Assembly (NCBI GenBank): GCA_964500205.1
Contig: CAZCNS010000013.1
Location: 67,108-131,107, forward strand
Source of the DNA: UBA10329 sp964500205
GTDB taxonomy: Bacteria; Bacteroidota; Bacteroidia; UBA10329
DNA: 64,000 nt
Direction of reading: 5' to 3'
The notes under the pieces were generated by a model, which saw only the letters and a program-made list of their open reading frames with translations, made no database searches and was not told the origin of the DNA. Made by a program: the position numbers and the translations under genes. This document shows, piece after piece, positions 7,431 through 15,912 of this stretch. How positions within the stretch are numbered: position 1 is the first letter of the stretch; the number at the start of each line of letters is the position of its first letter.

Positions 7431-9380
7431 ATGTGCGGAATAGCCGGGGCATACGCTTTCACTGAGAAGGGAAAGGACTTCTTCAGGAAGCTCGATGCTG
7501 CGGTGGAGACCCTGAAGCTGCGCGGGCCAGACGGCAGTGGGACTTTCCTTCGTGAGCATATCGCGCTGGGGCATGCCCGCCTTGCGATCCTCGATACGTC
7601 CTCTGCGGCCGATCAGCCGTTTCACGACCCATCGGGACGCTATACCATTGTGTTCAATGGCGAGATCTTCAACTTCCGCGAACTGAAGACCGACCTCCCT
7701 GATGTGACCTTGTCCACCACCTCCGACACCGAGGTGTTACTGCACCTGTACATCAAGTATGGCGATGCGATGCTGAACCGTCTCAATGGTTTCTTCGCAT
7801 TCGCCATCCACGACCGCGACACCGACAGCCTCTTCCTCGCTCGTGACCGCATGGGCATCAAGCCGCTGCTGGTCTATCAGGATGAGGATGTGCTCCTCTT
7901 CGGCAGCGAAATGAAAACGTTGATGGCGTTCGGCATCCCGAAGGAAATTGACCGTACCTCACAGTTCCTTTACCACCAGTTCAGTTACACCCCTTACCCG
8001 CATACCATTTTCAATGGGGTCACTGAATTGGAACCGGGCAACTACGTTGAAATCAGAAATCAGAAATCAGAAATAGGAAACAGGGAAAGCGGAGGTGTTG
8101 AGGAAATCGCAAATCGCAAATCGTTAATCGTTCTTCGCCAATCTTTCTGGAGCATCCCCAAGCCTTCTTCCCCAAAAACGAATCTCACATACGAAGCCGC
8201 CCAGCAGCGACTCATAGAGCTGATGCGCCTCTCGGTGCAGCGCAGGATGGTGAGCGATGTGCCGCTGGGTTCGTTCCTGAGCGGGGGCATCGACTCCTCG
8301 GTGATTGCTTCGCTTGCAGCCGAGCAGACGGACAAGCTGCGGACCTTCAGCATCGGCTACGCGGATGAGCCTTTGTTTGATGAGACTTCATACGCTGAGG
8401 CCGTGGCAAAACGCATCGGGTCGGAGCATACGGTGTTCAAGCTGACGAACGATGACCTCTTCGCCAACCTGCACGCGGTGCTGGACTACCTCGACCGCCC
8501 TTTCGCAGATTCCTCGTGCCTTCCAGTTTACATCCTGTGTAAGGAAACGCGGAAGCATGTCACGGTCGCGCTTTCAGGTGATGGCGCGGATGAGCTGTTC
8601 TCCGGCTACAACAAGCACGCGGCCGAGTTCCGCGCCAGGTCAGGTGGAGCTGCGAACGGCTTGGTAGCTGCGCTGCGCCCGTTGTGGCACCTGTTGCCGT
8701 CATCGCGCAATTCCAAGTTGGGCAACACGGTGCGACAACTCCGCAAGTTCGCAGACGGCATGAGCCTCAGCCCGGCAGACCGCTACTGGTCGTGGGCCTC
8801 GTTTCTCCCAGAGAAAGATGTGGCCGAGCTCATGGGTGCGGACATTCAACTTTCCGAGGAATATCTGACGCGCAAAAAGGACCTTACGGAGGAGATACGC
8901 GGAACACATGGTACGGACGAGATGCTGTATGCCGACCTGCATCAGGTGCTGCGCAACGACATGCTCACCAAGGTGGATCTGATGAGCATGGCCAACAGCC
9001 TGGAGGTACGCGTCCCATTCCTCGACCACGAGGTGGTGGAGTTCGCCTGCTCATTGCCCGAGCATTTCAAGATCAACGGAGAGATGCGCAAACGCATCGT
9101 GCAGGATGCTTTCCGCCCCATGTTGCCGCCCGAACTGTATCAACGGCCCAAGCGCGGCTTTGAAGTTCCACTTCTCAAGTGGTTTCGCACAGAGCTGCGC
9201 AGCATGATCCATGACGACCTGCTTCACCCCGTTTTTCTGAAAGAGCAAGGGGTTTTCTCAGAGAAAAAGGTCGGTCTGTTGCTCCAGCAGCTCGAATCCT
9301 CCGACCCAGAGGACACCGCCTTCCAAGTCTGGAACCTCATTGTGTTTCAGTACTGGTGGAAGCAGCACATGATGGTTTGA
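7431..9380 (+). CDS. asnB: Asparagine synthase (glutamine-hydrolysing)
   Basis: 649 residues. It makes asparagine from aspartate, glutamine and ATP. The N-terminal class II glutaminase begins directly with the nucleophile C2 (MCGIAGAYAF) and has RGPDGSG and FNGEIFNF. The synthetase domain has the ATP pyrophosphatase loop SGGIDSS (S284-S290) and SGDGADELFSGY. Between the domains, residues of about 207-243 are a low-complexity linker encoded by short direct repeats, not seen in the family as I know it. The same family also serves polysaccharide clusters, but no such genes are adjacent. A strong terminator follows. Confidence 0.95.
   Translation: MCGIAGAYAFTEKGKDFFRKLDAAVETLKLRGPDGSGTFLREHIALGHARLAILDTSSAADQPFHDPSGRYTIVFNGEIFNFRELKTDLPDVTLSTTSDTEVLLHLYIKYGDAMLNRLNGFFAFAIHDRDTDSLFLARDRMGIKPLLVYQDEDVLLFGSEMKTLMAFGIPKEIDRTSQFLYHQFSYTPYPHTIFNGVTELEPGNYVEIRNQKSEIGNRESGGVEEIANRKSLIVLRQSFWSIPKPSSPKTNLTYEAAQQRLIELMRLSVQRRMVSDVPLGSFLSGGIDSSVIASLAAEQTDKLRTFSIGYADEPLFDETSYAEAVAKRIGSEHTVFKLTNDDLFANLHAVLDYLDRPFADSSCLPVYILCKETRKHVTVALSGDGADELFSGYNKHAAEFRARSGGAANGLVAALRPLWHLLPSSRNSKLGNTVRQLRKFADGMSLSPADRYWSWASFLPEKDVAELMGADIQLSEEYLTRKKDLTEEIRGTHGTDEMLYADLHQVLRNDMLTKVDLMSMANSLEVRVPFLDHEVVEFACSLPEHFKINGEMRKRIVQDAFRPMLPPELYQRPKRGFEVPLLKWFRTELRSMIHDDLLHPVFLKEQGVFSEKKVGLLLQQLESSDPEDTAFQVWNLIVFQYWWKQHMMV
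8049..8132 (+). repeat. In-frame short direct repeats inside asnB
   Basis: Bases 8049-8076 are AGAAATC heptamers repeated about four times. Bases 8104-8132 are AAATCGC/AAATCGT heptamers repeated four times. Both lie in the codons joining the glutaminase and synthetase domains (residues about 207-234), and the reading frame is kept. Confidence 0.85.
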
Positions 9381-9392
9381 CTGTCGGGTAAG

Positions 9393-9431
9393 AAAAAGCC
9401 CCTGTTGCACCATGCAGCAGGGGCTTTTTTA
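9393..9431. terminator. Bidirectional terminator between asnB and thx
   Basis: Arms of 16 bp (AAAAAGCCCCTGTTGC and a complement with one wobble) enclose a short loop, with A-run on one side and T-run on the other. It serves both convergent genes. Confidence 0.92.
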
Positions 9432-9446
9432 ATTGACAGGTGAAGG

Positions 9447-9695
9447 TCATTCACCGTCCTTCGCGGCAGCCTTTGCAGGCTTCTTGGCAGCCGTTTTCTT
9501 CGTGGCTGCGGCCTTTGTGGTTGGCTTCTTTGCCGCTTTAGGCTTTTCTGCAACCGCTTCGTTATCAGTATTCTTTGGCTTATCTGGCTTCTGTGCAGGT
9601 ATCACTGCAGCAGGTGTGCTGCGCTTTTTCCTGGTGTTGCCGTATGATCCACGGGCGATCTTGCCCTTTCTTGATTTGAGATCTCCTTTTCCCAT
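9447..9695 (-). CDS. Ribosomal protein THX with long basic C-terminal tail
   Basis: 82 residues. The N-terminal MGKGDLKSRKGKIARGSYGN matches the Bacteroidota THX (bTHX) family, a small basic protein of the 30S head. Family members are usually short and end soon after this block. Here about 55 extra residues follow, made of Lys/Ala/Pro/Thr repeats (TKKTAAKKPAKAAAK), like histone H1-type or HU tails. That tail could bind rRNA or DNA, which is inference. The gene has its own promoter and shares a terminator with asnB. Confidence 0.85.
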   Translation of the reverse strand: MGKGDLKSRKGKIARGSYGNTRKKRSTPAAVIPAQKPDKPKNTDNEAVAEKPKAAKKPTTKAAATKKTAAKKPAKAAAKDGE

Positions 9696-9723
9696 TGCCT
9701 AAAGGTTTTTGGTGAGTGAATTG

Positions 9724-9731
9724 CAAACTTA
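9724..9731 (-). promoter_or_regulatory. -7 promoter box of the THX gene
   Basis: TAAGTTTG on the minus strand, an exact TAnnTTTG match, 28 nt before the start codon. Confidence 0.6.
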
Positions 9732-9782
9732 GCCATTATCGATTGAAGTGCCTTGTCCGTACTTTAGACCGCTGAACGAGAT

Positions 9783-10643
9783 ATGGAGAGTAATATCATC
9801 ACACAGGTTTTTCTTCCCGGTGCCCTGTTCATCATCATGCTGGGCATGGGCCTTTCGTTGGTCATTGATGATTTCCGAAGGGTGATGCGTTACCCCTCAG
9901 CGGTGGCGGCAGGTCTGGTGCTCAAACTGGCCGTGATGCCGATCGTCACTCTCGGACTGCTGCTCTGGCTGCCCATGGATGCCGAGCTGGCGGTGGGGTT
10001 CATGCTCTTGGCCGCCTGCCCTGGTGGTGCCACTACAAATCTTATTGTGCATCTGGCCAAGGGCGATGTGGCATTGTCCATCACACTTACCGCCATTGCC
10101 AGTATCATCACGGTCTTCACCATACCGGTGATCGTCAATCTCGGACTCCTTCAGTTCATGGGTGAGAGTCGGGAGATCGTGCTGCCTTTGGGCAAGACCA
10201 TCGCTCAGATACTTGCCATAACGGTTGTACCGGTGATTCTGGGCATGGTCATCAGGGCAAAACGACCGGAGATAAGCGTCAGGGCTGAGAAACCGGTAAA
10301 GCTGGTATCGGCTGTTTTTCTTGTGCTCATCATTGCGGCAGCCTTGCTGAAGGAGCGGGCCAACATTCTTGATTTTTTCCAGCAGGCAGGGCCGGTGGCT
10401 TTACTCCTGAATCTGTTGGGCATGATGTTGGGCTACCTCGGCACGTTGGCTGTCACAGGGCGCAAGCAGCAGGCCGTTACGGTGGGAGTGGAGGTAGGTG
10501 TTGTCAATGGCACCCTCGGCATTGCCATCGCGGCAGGCATCATGGGCAATTCGGTCATGACCATCCCTTCGGCCATTTACAGCATCATCATGTTCCCCTC
10601 GGTGCTGCTGCTCGTGTGGCTTGGTCATCGGGCAAGGGACTGA
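9783..10643 (+). CDS. Bile acid:sodium symporter (BASS) family transporter
   Basis: 286 residues, mostly hydrophobic, with about ten transmembrane segments. The family signature ACPGGATTNLIVHLAKGD lies at about residues 79-96, in the region that forms the substrate and sodium crossing helices of BASS/SBF transporters. In bacteria such proteins carry pantoate, pyruvate or other organic acids rather than bile acids, and the substrate here cannot be told. A TACTTTAG box at 9760-9767 may be its promoter. Its last 19 bases overlap the end of the convergent gene, with no terminator between. Confidence 0.9.
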   Translation: MESNIITQVFLPGALFIIMLGMGLSLVIDDFRRVMRYPSAVAAGLVLKLAVMPIVTLGLLLWLPMDAELAVGFMLLAACPGGATTNLIVHLAKGDVALSITLTAIASIITVFTIPVIVNLGLLQFMGESREIVLPLGKTIAQILAITVVPVILGMVIRAKRPEISVRAEKPVKLVSAVFLVLIIAAALLKERANILDFFQQAGPVALLLNLLGMMLGYLGTLAVTGRKQQAVTVGVEVGVVNGTLGIAIAAGIMGNSVMTIPSAIYSIIMFPSVLLLVWLGHRARD

Positions 10644-11743
10644 CCTGTGTCTCTGGTCAAAACCGCGGAGATGGCGAAGTGATCGCTGTGAGGCCAGCGG
10701 TGCACTTTGTGCGAGGTCGTGGCAAAATGACTGGAGTGCAGCATGTGGTCGATGCGGAACAGCGGGATGCGAGCATAGGTGATGCCAAGTCCTCGCCCGG
10801 CCTCACGGAATGTGTCGTTAAGGCCACTTGCCACGGTCTGATAGCTGTATGCAGCAGGAGTGTCGTTGAAGTCCCCACAAACTATGACAGGGTAGGGACA
10901 GCGTGAGATGTGGGCCGCGAGGGTATCGGTCAATTCGGCCCGGTTCACGAATGCCTTTCGCAGCTTATCGGCTATCACCTGTAGGTGCTCCAAGCTATCG
11001 CGCTCGGTGATCACACGGTTCATGGCGCTGAAGTCCTCGTTTCTGATCCGTACGCTCTCCAAGTGGACGTTATATACACGCACCGTATCCGACCCGATGC
11101 GCAGGTCGGTGAAAATGCCCCGCATCAGACGGCTGTTGGTGGCCTCCAGTAGTCCTTTGCCTACAATCGGGAATCGACTGGCTGTTACAAGTGCCACTCC
11201 TCCGGTGTATGACCTGCCTATAGGATTATTGTAGCCCACCATGTGGACATTCCGTGACCCAAACATCCGGTCGAACTGCTTTTTTTCGGTGTCAGAAATC
11301 TTGTTCGGCCCCCATTGGAAGTATTCCTGCATGCAGAGGATATCCGTATTGAGTGAAGCGATATTCTCCGTCACTGTGCCCCGAGCGTTGTCTGCCGTGC
11401 CACCTGATATAGAGTTGAAGAGATGAACGTTATAGCTCATCACAGATATTCCGCTCTCAGTCTCAACATCCTGACCGAACAGCTTGAGATGCGCAGAGAC
11501 CAGGTCTGCACGCGCCCCGATCACAAGTATGTGCAGTCCCAGTAAAAGCCACTTTCCGCGAACGGCCCACAGAGCAGCGAAGGCCAAAGCGAGCGCGAGG
11601 AACACAGCGTAGGAGAGACCCGCGAAAGCCAATGGCCAGAAAGTAGCTGGGCTTACACTGCCCGCCAAGTAAGTGGAGCAAAGTCCTGCGAGCACCAGCA
11701 GGTCGGCAAGCAGCAGCGGGGCAAGTATCAACTTCCTCAGCAT
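10625..11743 (-). CDS. Membrane-anchored endonuclease/exonuclease/phosphatase family protein
   Basis: 372 residues from the ATG at 11743. Residues 1-90 hold three or so hydrophobic helices (MLRKLILAPLLLADLLVLAG...). They are followed by the EEP fold: SVMSYNVHLFN, CMQEYFQWG (Mg-binding Glu), VCGDFNDTP and HSDHFAISA (catalytic Asp-His). EEP enzymes hydrolyse phosphodiesters in DNA, RNA, lipids or small molecules; the membrane N-terminus suggests an envelope substrate. It is the last gene of the tsaE-ald-rhomboid-rhomboid run, 10 nt after the upstream gene. Confidence 0.9.
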   Translation of the reverse strand: MLRKLILAPLLLADLLVLAGLCSTYLAGSVSPATFWPLAFAGLSYAVFLALALAFAALWAVRGKWLLLGLHILVIGARADLVSAHLKLFGQDVETESGISVMSYNVHLFNSISGGTADNARGTVTENIASLNTDILCMQEYFQWGPNKISDTEKKQFDRMFGSRNVHMVGYNNPIGRSYTGGVALVTASRFPIVGKGLLEATNSRLMRGIFTDLRIGSDTVRVYNVHLESVRIRNEDFSAMNRVITERDSLEHLQVIADKLRKAFVNRAELTDTLAAHISRCPYPVIVCGDFNDTPAAYSYQTVASGLNDTFREAGRGLGITYARIPLFRIDHMLHSSHFATTSHKVHRWPHSDHFAISAVLTRDTGQSLAR

Positions 11744-11753
11744 GGTAGTGGGA

Positions 11754-12644
11754 TCAGATCTCCTTGCTGGCTTGAAAAAGCACTTCCTTCTCGTGCTTGG
11801 AGAGGCTGTCGTAGCCCGACTGTTTGATCTTGTCGAGAATGGCGTCCACCTCCTCCTGCCGCGATACGCGTTTCTCGTTGAAGGCCGCATCGCTGCGGGT
11901 ATTGCTGCGATGCACCACCTTGATGGTCTTCTTTCTTCTTGGAAAACGTTCCGAAAGCCAATGCCAAGGCCGCAGAACGTCCACTGTGAGGTCTGTACCT
12001 CTGCGCAGCATCGTCACATAGAGGAAGCCGAACAGCGCGCCACCGAGATGCGCGAAATGCCCGCCAGCATTGCCGTTGGGAATCAGTAGAATATCCATGG
12101 CCACTGCTGCTATCGCAATGAACTTCAGCCTCACATTACCAATGAGGATGAGCCTTACCGAATAGTCGGGGGCCATTGTGGCCGCTGCCATCAGAATGGC
12201 CAGCACCCCTGCCGATGCACCCACAGCAGAGGCCAAGGCAGCGGTCTGACTGAAGACCGGGAAAAGATTGAATGCCACCATGAAAACCGCTGCCCCACTC
12301 AGCGAACCGATCACGTAGGTGCTCAACAGTTTCTTGCTGTCGAAAAAGGTGAGAAAGATGTTGCCACCGAAATGCAGCCACAACATGTTGAAGATGATGT
12401 GGAGAAATCCGGCATGCACGAACATGTGGGTGAGCAATGTCCATGGCCGGGCGAGCAGTTGCATCGGAGAGGCGGGCACGGCAAGAAGCTTCTCAAGTTC
12501 ACCATAGAGATGTCCCTGCATGAAGAGGTGCAGCAGCACACGCACGATCATCATCGCGAGGAAGATGCCGGCATTTACATAAATCAGCTGCATCAGCACG
12601 TTGCCGGTGCGGAATCTGAACTTTATGTCCTCGATCAAGGCCAT
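11754..12644 (-). CDS. Rhomboid family intramembrane serine protease (with C-terminal extension)
   Basis: 296 residues with six hydrophobic helices. The catalytic dyad is S144 (VGASAG) and H199 (GGHFAHLGG). The HxxxN-type motif of helix 2 is seen in FVHAGFLHIIFNM. After residue 210 comes a basic cytosolic tail ending in a short helical domain (DAILDKIKQSGYDSLSKHEKE), a known addition in Bacteroidota rhomboids. It starts 1 nt after the stop of a second rhomboid gene, so the two are co-translated. They share the same fold but differ in insertions, which suggests an old duplication. Confidence 0.94.
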   Translation of the reverse strand: MALIEDIKFRFRTGNVLMQLIYVNAGIFLAMMIVRVLLHLFMQGHLYGELEKLLAVPASPMQLLARPWTLLTHMFVHAGFLHIIFNMLWLHFGGNIFLTFFDSKKLLSTYVIGSLSGAAVFMVAFNLFPVFSQTAALASAVGASAGVLAILMAAATMAPDYSVRLILIGNVRLKFIAIAAVAMDILLIPNGNAGGHFAHLGGALFGFLYVTMLRRGTDLTVDVLRPWHWLSERFPRRKKTIKVVHRSNTRSDAAFNEKRVSRQEEVDAILDKIKQSGYDSLSKHEKEVLFQASKEI

Positions 12645-12645
12645 G

Positions 12646-13398
12646 TCACATGAATCGCGTGGGTCGTTTCTTCCAATATTTTAGAAGGAGGAAACCGAAG
12701 ACCATCCCGCCCAGATGCGCGAAGTGGGCAATGTTGCCCCCAGTGTTGCTCACCCCCGAGTACAGCTCGAAAATGCCATAAAGGATAACAAAATATTTGG
12801 CCTTGATTGGTATAGCGAAGTACAAGTAGATGATGGCGTTCGGAAAGGTCATGCCGAACGCGAGCAGTAGCCCGAACACCGCGCCCGATGCACCCACCAT
12901 CGGAGTGTTGATCAACCGGTTGTAGGCCGCCATGGCAGTGTCAACGTAGTTGCGGCCCGTTAGCAGCAGTCCCAGTCCTTCATCCTCAACTATCTGCACC
13001 CGCGCTGCATCCATCTCCGCGGCCGCCAGCAGGATCTGGGTCTCGTTTACGGCCATCTGCATGGCGGCAGCCCCCAGTCCTGTAATGAGATAATAGACCA
13101 GGAAACGCTTGCCACCCCAAATGTTCTCAAGTGAGCTGCCGAACATCCACAGGGCGAACATATTGAACAGGATGTGCGTGAAGCCCCCGTGCATGAACAT
13201 GTGGCTCACCAGTTGCACGGGCAGGAAATTGGGCGACTCCAAAGAGTGCAGTCCAAGCCATCGCACCAGGTCGATGTTCATGGACGACCCCAAGGCCATC
13301 GTGCCCAAGAAGAAGAGACCATTGATGATGAGCAGATTCTTGACCACCGGAGGAATCAGCTCAAAGCCCTGTGGTGTCTGTACGCGGTCAAATGACAT
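12646..13398 (-). CDS. Rhomboid family intramembrane serine protease
   Basis: 250 residues with six hydrophobic helices. The catalytic Ser is S171 (VGASGAVFG) and the His is H228 (AHFAHLGG). The helix-2 motif is FMHGGFTHILFNM. Residues of about 118-165 form an unusual charged loop between helices 3 and 4, absent from the neighbouring rhomboid. It follows ald by 7 nt and precedes the second rhomboid by 1 nt. Confidence 0.94.
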   Translation of the reverse strand: MSFDRVQTPQGFELIPPVVKNLLIINGLFFLGTMALGSSMNIDLVRWLGLHSLESPNFLPVQLVSHMFMHGGFTHILFNMFALWMFGSSLENIWGGKRFLVYYLITGLGAAAMQMAVNETQILLAAAEMDAARVQIVEDEGLGLLLTGRNYVDTAMAAYNRLINTPMVGASGAVFGLLLAFGMTFPNAIIYLYFAIPIKAKYFVILYGIFELYSGVSNTGGNIAHFAHLGGMVFGFLLLKYWKKRPTRFM

Positions 13399-13405
13399 CG
13401 GCAGT

Positions 13406-14626
13406 TCAGAAGGCGGAGAATAGAAGGTTCAGGTCGCGGAAGGGCAGGTCGAAGGTCTTCGCCAGATATTGATTGGTCACAGCACCGTTGAAGGTGTAGA
13501 TTCCGTTGCGGAAACCTTGGTCGAATCTGATTTTCTGCTCCACCCCGCCATTGTCCGCCATGTCCAACAGCATGGGTGAGAAAATGTTGCTCAACGCCAT
13601 GGAGGCGGTCTGTGCCACCCGCGATGCGATGTTGGGCACGCAGTAGTGTACCACCCCGAAACGTGTGAAAGTGGGGCGGCTGTGCTCGGTCACCTCTGAG
13701 GTCTCGATGCAGCCTCCTTGGTCGATGCAAACATCCACAATGACGGAACCGTATTTCATGTCCTTCACCATATCTTCGCTGACCAGCACAGGTGCGCGGC
13801 CCTTCATGGACCGGATGGCCCCTATTACAACATCCGCACTGCGCAGCGCATCTGCGAGCACATCAGGGTGAATGGTAGAGGTGTAAAGCCGCGACCCGAT
13901 GTTGTTCTGAAGTCGGCTGAGTCGGTGAAGTGAGTTGTCGAACACCTTGACGGAGCTGCCCAGGCCCAGCGCGGCACGGGCGGCATATTCGCCCACTGTG
14001 CCAGCACCCAGTATCACTACTTCGGTGGGAGGCACTCCGAGTACACCACCCAGCATCAGCCCTTTGCCACCGTTCACGTTGGAGAGGTACTCGGCAGCGA
14101 TGAGGATCACCGTGTTGCCTGCGATCTCGCTCATGCTCCGCACGAAAGGATAGCCTCCGTCACGGTCGCGGATGAAGTCCACAGCGATGGCTGTCACCTT
14201 CTTCTTGAGCAGTTGTTTGAGGTAGTTTTCAGGTTGTACGGAGAGTTGCAGGGCGGATACCAGCACCTGTCCTGCGTGCATAAGCCCGATCTCTTCCAGT
14301 GTGGGCGGGTCCACTTTGATGATGGTGTCAGCCCGATAAACCTCTTCGCGGTCATAGGCTATGCGGGCACCGGCCTCGCTATAGTCGTGGTCTTCGTAGT
14401 GCGCACCCTTTCCGGCATTGGTCTCAACGACCACTTCGTGACCATTGTTCACCAGTCGTGCCACTGCCTCGGGCACCAGTCCCACGCGATTCTCCTGAAG
14501 CGTGCATTCGGCCGGAATGCCGATGTAGAGCCGCTGATTGCTTTTAGCCACTTCCAGCATCTCTTCTTTGGGAAGGAGGCCGGCAGAAGCCGTTAGGGTG
14601 AATTTTCCGTATTCGGTCTGTCTCAT
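13406..14626 (-). CDS. ald: Alanine dehydrogenase
   Basis: 406 residues. It interconverts L-alanine and pyruvate plus ammonia with NAD. The N-terminal substrate domain has IGIPAECTLQENRVGLVP and the AGKGAHYEDHDY block. The NAD-binding Rossmann fold shows VVILGAGTVGEYAARAA. The C-terminal part has VCIDQGGCIETSE and HYCVPNIAS(R/G). It is about 35 residues longer at the N-terminus than typical 370-residue enzymes, a feature of the Bacteroidota group. Its ATG overlaps the tsaE stop (ATGA). Confidence 0.95.
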   Translation of the reverse strand: MRQTEYGKFTLTASAGLLPKEEMLEVAKSNQRLYIGIPAECTLQENRVGLVPEAVARLVNNGHEVVVETNAGKGAHYEDHDYSEAGARIAYDREEVYRADTIIKVDPPTLEEIGLMHAGQVLVSALQLSVQPENYLKQLLKKKVTAIAVDFIRDRDGGYPFVRSMSEIAGNTVILIAAEYLSNVNGGKGLMLGGVLGVPPTEVVILGAGTVGEYAARAALGLGSSVKVFDNSLHRLSRLQNNIGSRLYTSTIHPDVLADALRSADVVIGAIRSMKGRAPVLVSEDMVKDMKYGSVIVDVCIDQGGCIETSEVTEHSRPTFTRFGVVHYCVPNIASRVAQTASMALSNIFSPMLLDMADNGGVEQKIRFDQGFRNGIYTFNGAVTNQYLAKTFDLPFRDLNLLFSAF

Positions 14627-15057
14627 TCGTCTGATGTCACAGTAATGGTGCGCAGGTTTTCATTCGCTTGGATGTCGATGCGCACGTGGGGTTCGTTCAA
14701 AAGAAAAGGAGCGCGCTCCGGCCACTCCACAAGACAAAGGTATCCACTGTCGAGGTACTCCCCGAAGCCGATGGCCTCCAATTCCTCCTCACTTTCCAAT
14801 CGGTAAAGGTCAAAATGACAAACCGTACCCATAGCGGAGCGGTGTTCGTTCACAATGCTGAACGTGGGGCTGCTCATCGGGTCGGTCACTCCGAGTGCGC
14901 GTCCCAACTCGCGGATCAGGGTGGTCTTGCCTGCGCCCATTTCCCCGAAAAAAAGGAGAAGTGGGTGCTTTGAACAGAGTGCTGAGAGATGGTGCGCCAC
15001 GGGTGTCAGTTCGTCTGTGCTTTCCACTGCGAACACCCTTGAAGCCTCCTTTCTCAT
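14623..15057 (-). CDS. tsaE: tRNA threonylcarbamoyladenosine biosynthesis protein TsaE
   Basis: 144 residues from the ATG at 15057. TsaE is the ATPase that drives the TsaBDE complex making t6A at position 37 of ANN-decoding tRNAs. The Walker A loop GEMGAGKTT is at residues 38-46, followed by SSPTFSIVNEH and HFDLYRLES, all hallmarks of the family. The longer in-frame reading upstream runs into the divergent methyltransferase gene and is rejected. First gene of the operon continuing to ald. Confidence 0.95.
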   Translation of the reverse strand: MRKEASRVFAVESTDELTPVAHHLSALCSKHPLLLFFGEMGAGKTTLIRELGRALGVTDPMSSPTFSIVNEHRSAMGTVCHFDLYRLESEEELEAIGFGEYLDSGYLCLVEWPERAPFLLNEPHVRIDIQANENLRTITVTSDE

Positions 15058-15120
15058 AGGATGCGAATTTACGGTTTGGCGGCAGTGCTCCGTTGGCGTC
15101 CATTGGCCAACTTTGCACCC

Positions 15121-15912
15121 ATGCCCGACCTCATCACCAGCATCAAGAACCCGCGAGTGAAGCAGCTCATGGCGCTGGAAAGGTCCCGCGAGCGGAGGGA
15201 AACAGGATTGTTCGTGGTGGAGGGTGTACGCGAGGTGTCCTTGTGTATCAAAAGTGGATATATGGTGCGGTGGGTATTTGTGTGTCCCGAGGTCTATTCG
15301 GATGATGCGGCCTATCCCATTCCGCTCGATGAGATGGATGTCACCCACGTTTCGGCAGAGGTGTTTGCCCGCGTGGCCTACCGTGGAGGTACAGGTGGTA
15401 TCATCGCTGTGGTGGAATATCGCAGTTTCGACCTTGCTGACCTCCCATCAGTCGACAATCCGCTTTTCGTGGTGCTGGAAAAGGTGGAGAAACCCGGGAA
15501 CATAGGAGCGGTGCTGCGCACAGCCGATGCAGCGGGTGTCACGGCCGTCATTGTTTGTGACCCTGCGACTGACCTTTTCAACCCGAATGTCATCCGATCC
15601 GGACTGGGCTGTCTGTTCACCGTGCCGACCATTGTCACCGACACGCAGCAGCTACAGGAATGGTTCCGTGAGCATGGTGTGCGCACCTGTGCAGCGGCCC
15701 TCAAAGCAGATGCCGTTACTTATCATTCCGTTGATATGAGCGGTCCAACGGCTATTGTTCTCGGCTCAGAGTCCGATGGACTCTCAGAGGATTGGCTATC
15801 TGGTGCTGACGTACGCATGGTCATCCCAATGCGCGGCAGCATCGACTCCATGAATGTGTCCAATGCCGCTGCGGTGCTGGTCTTTGAGGCACTGAGGCAA
15901 CGCGGTCAGTAG
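15121..15912 (+). CDS. TrmH-family (SPOUT) RNA 2'-O-ribose methyltransferase
   Basis: 263 residues. The N-terminal substrate-binding domain (NPRVKQLMALERSRERRETG, then FVVEG) is followed by the knotted SPOUT domain: EKVEKPGNIGAVLRTADA (motif 1), IVLGSESDGLS (motif 2) and IPMRGSIDSMNVSNAAAVL (motif 3). These enzymes methylate ribose in 23S rRNA or tRNA with SAM; the exact target is not readable. The ATG at 15121 gives the family N-terminus and lies 5 nt after a CAACTTTG box (15108-15115). Divergent from tsaE. Its end overlaps the convergent lipoprotein gene by 7 nt. Confidence 0.93.
   Translation: MPDLITSIKNPRVKQLMALERSRERRETGLFVVEGVREVSLCIKSGYMVRWVFVCPEVYSDDAAYPIPLDEMDVTHVSAEVFARVAYRGGTGGIIAVVEYRSFDLADLPSVDNPLFVVLEKVEKPGNIGAVLRTADAAGVTAVIVCDPATDLFNPNVIRSGLGCLFTVPTIVTDTQQLQEWFREHGVRTCAAALKADAVTYHSVDMSGPTAIVLGSESDGLSEDWLSGADVRMVIPMRGSIDSMNVSNAAAVLVFEALRQRGQ

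Noticed and set aside
8049..8132. Frameshift or assembly error in asnB
   Set aside because: Both domains stay in one open frame across the repeats, and the synthetase motifs follow without shift.
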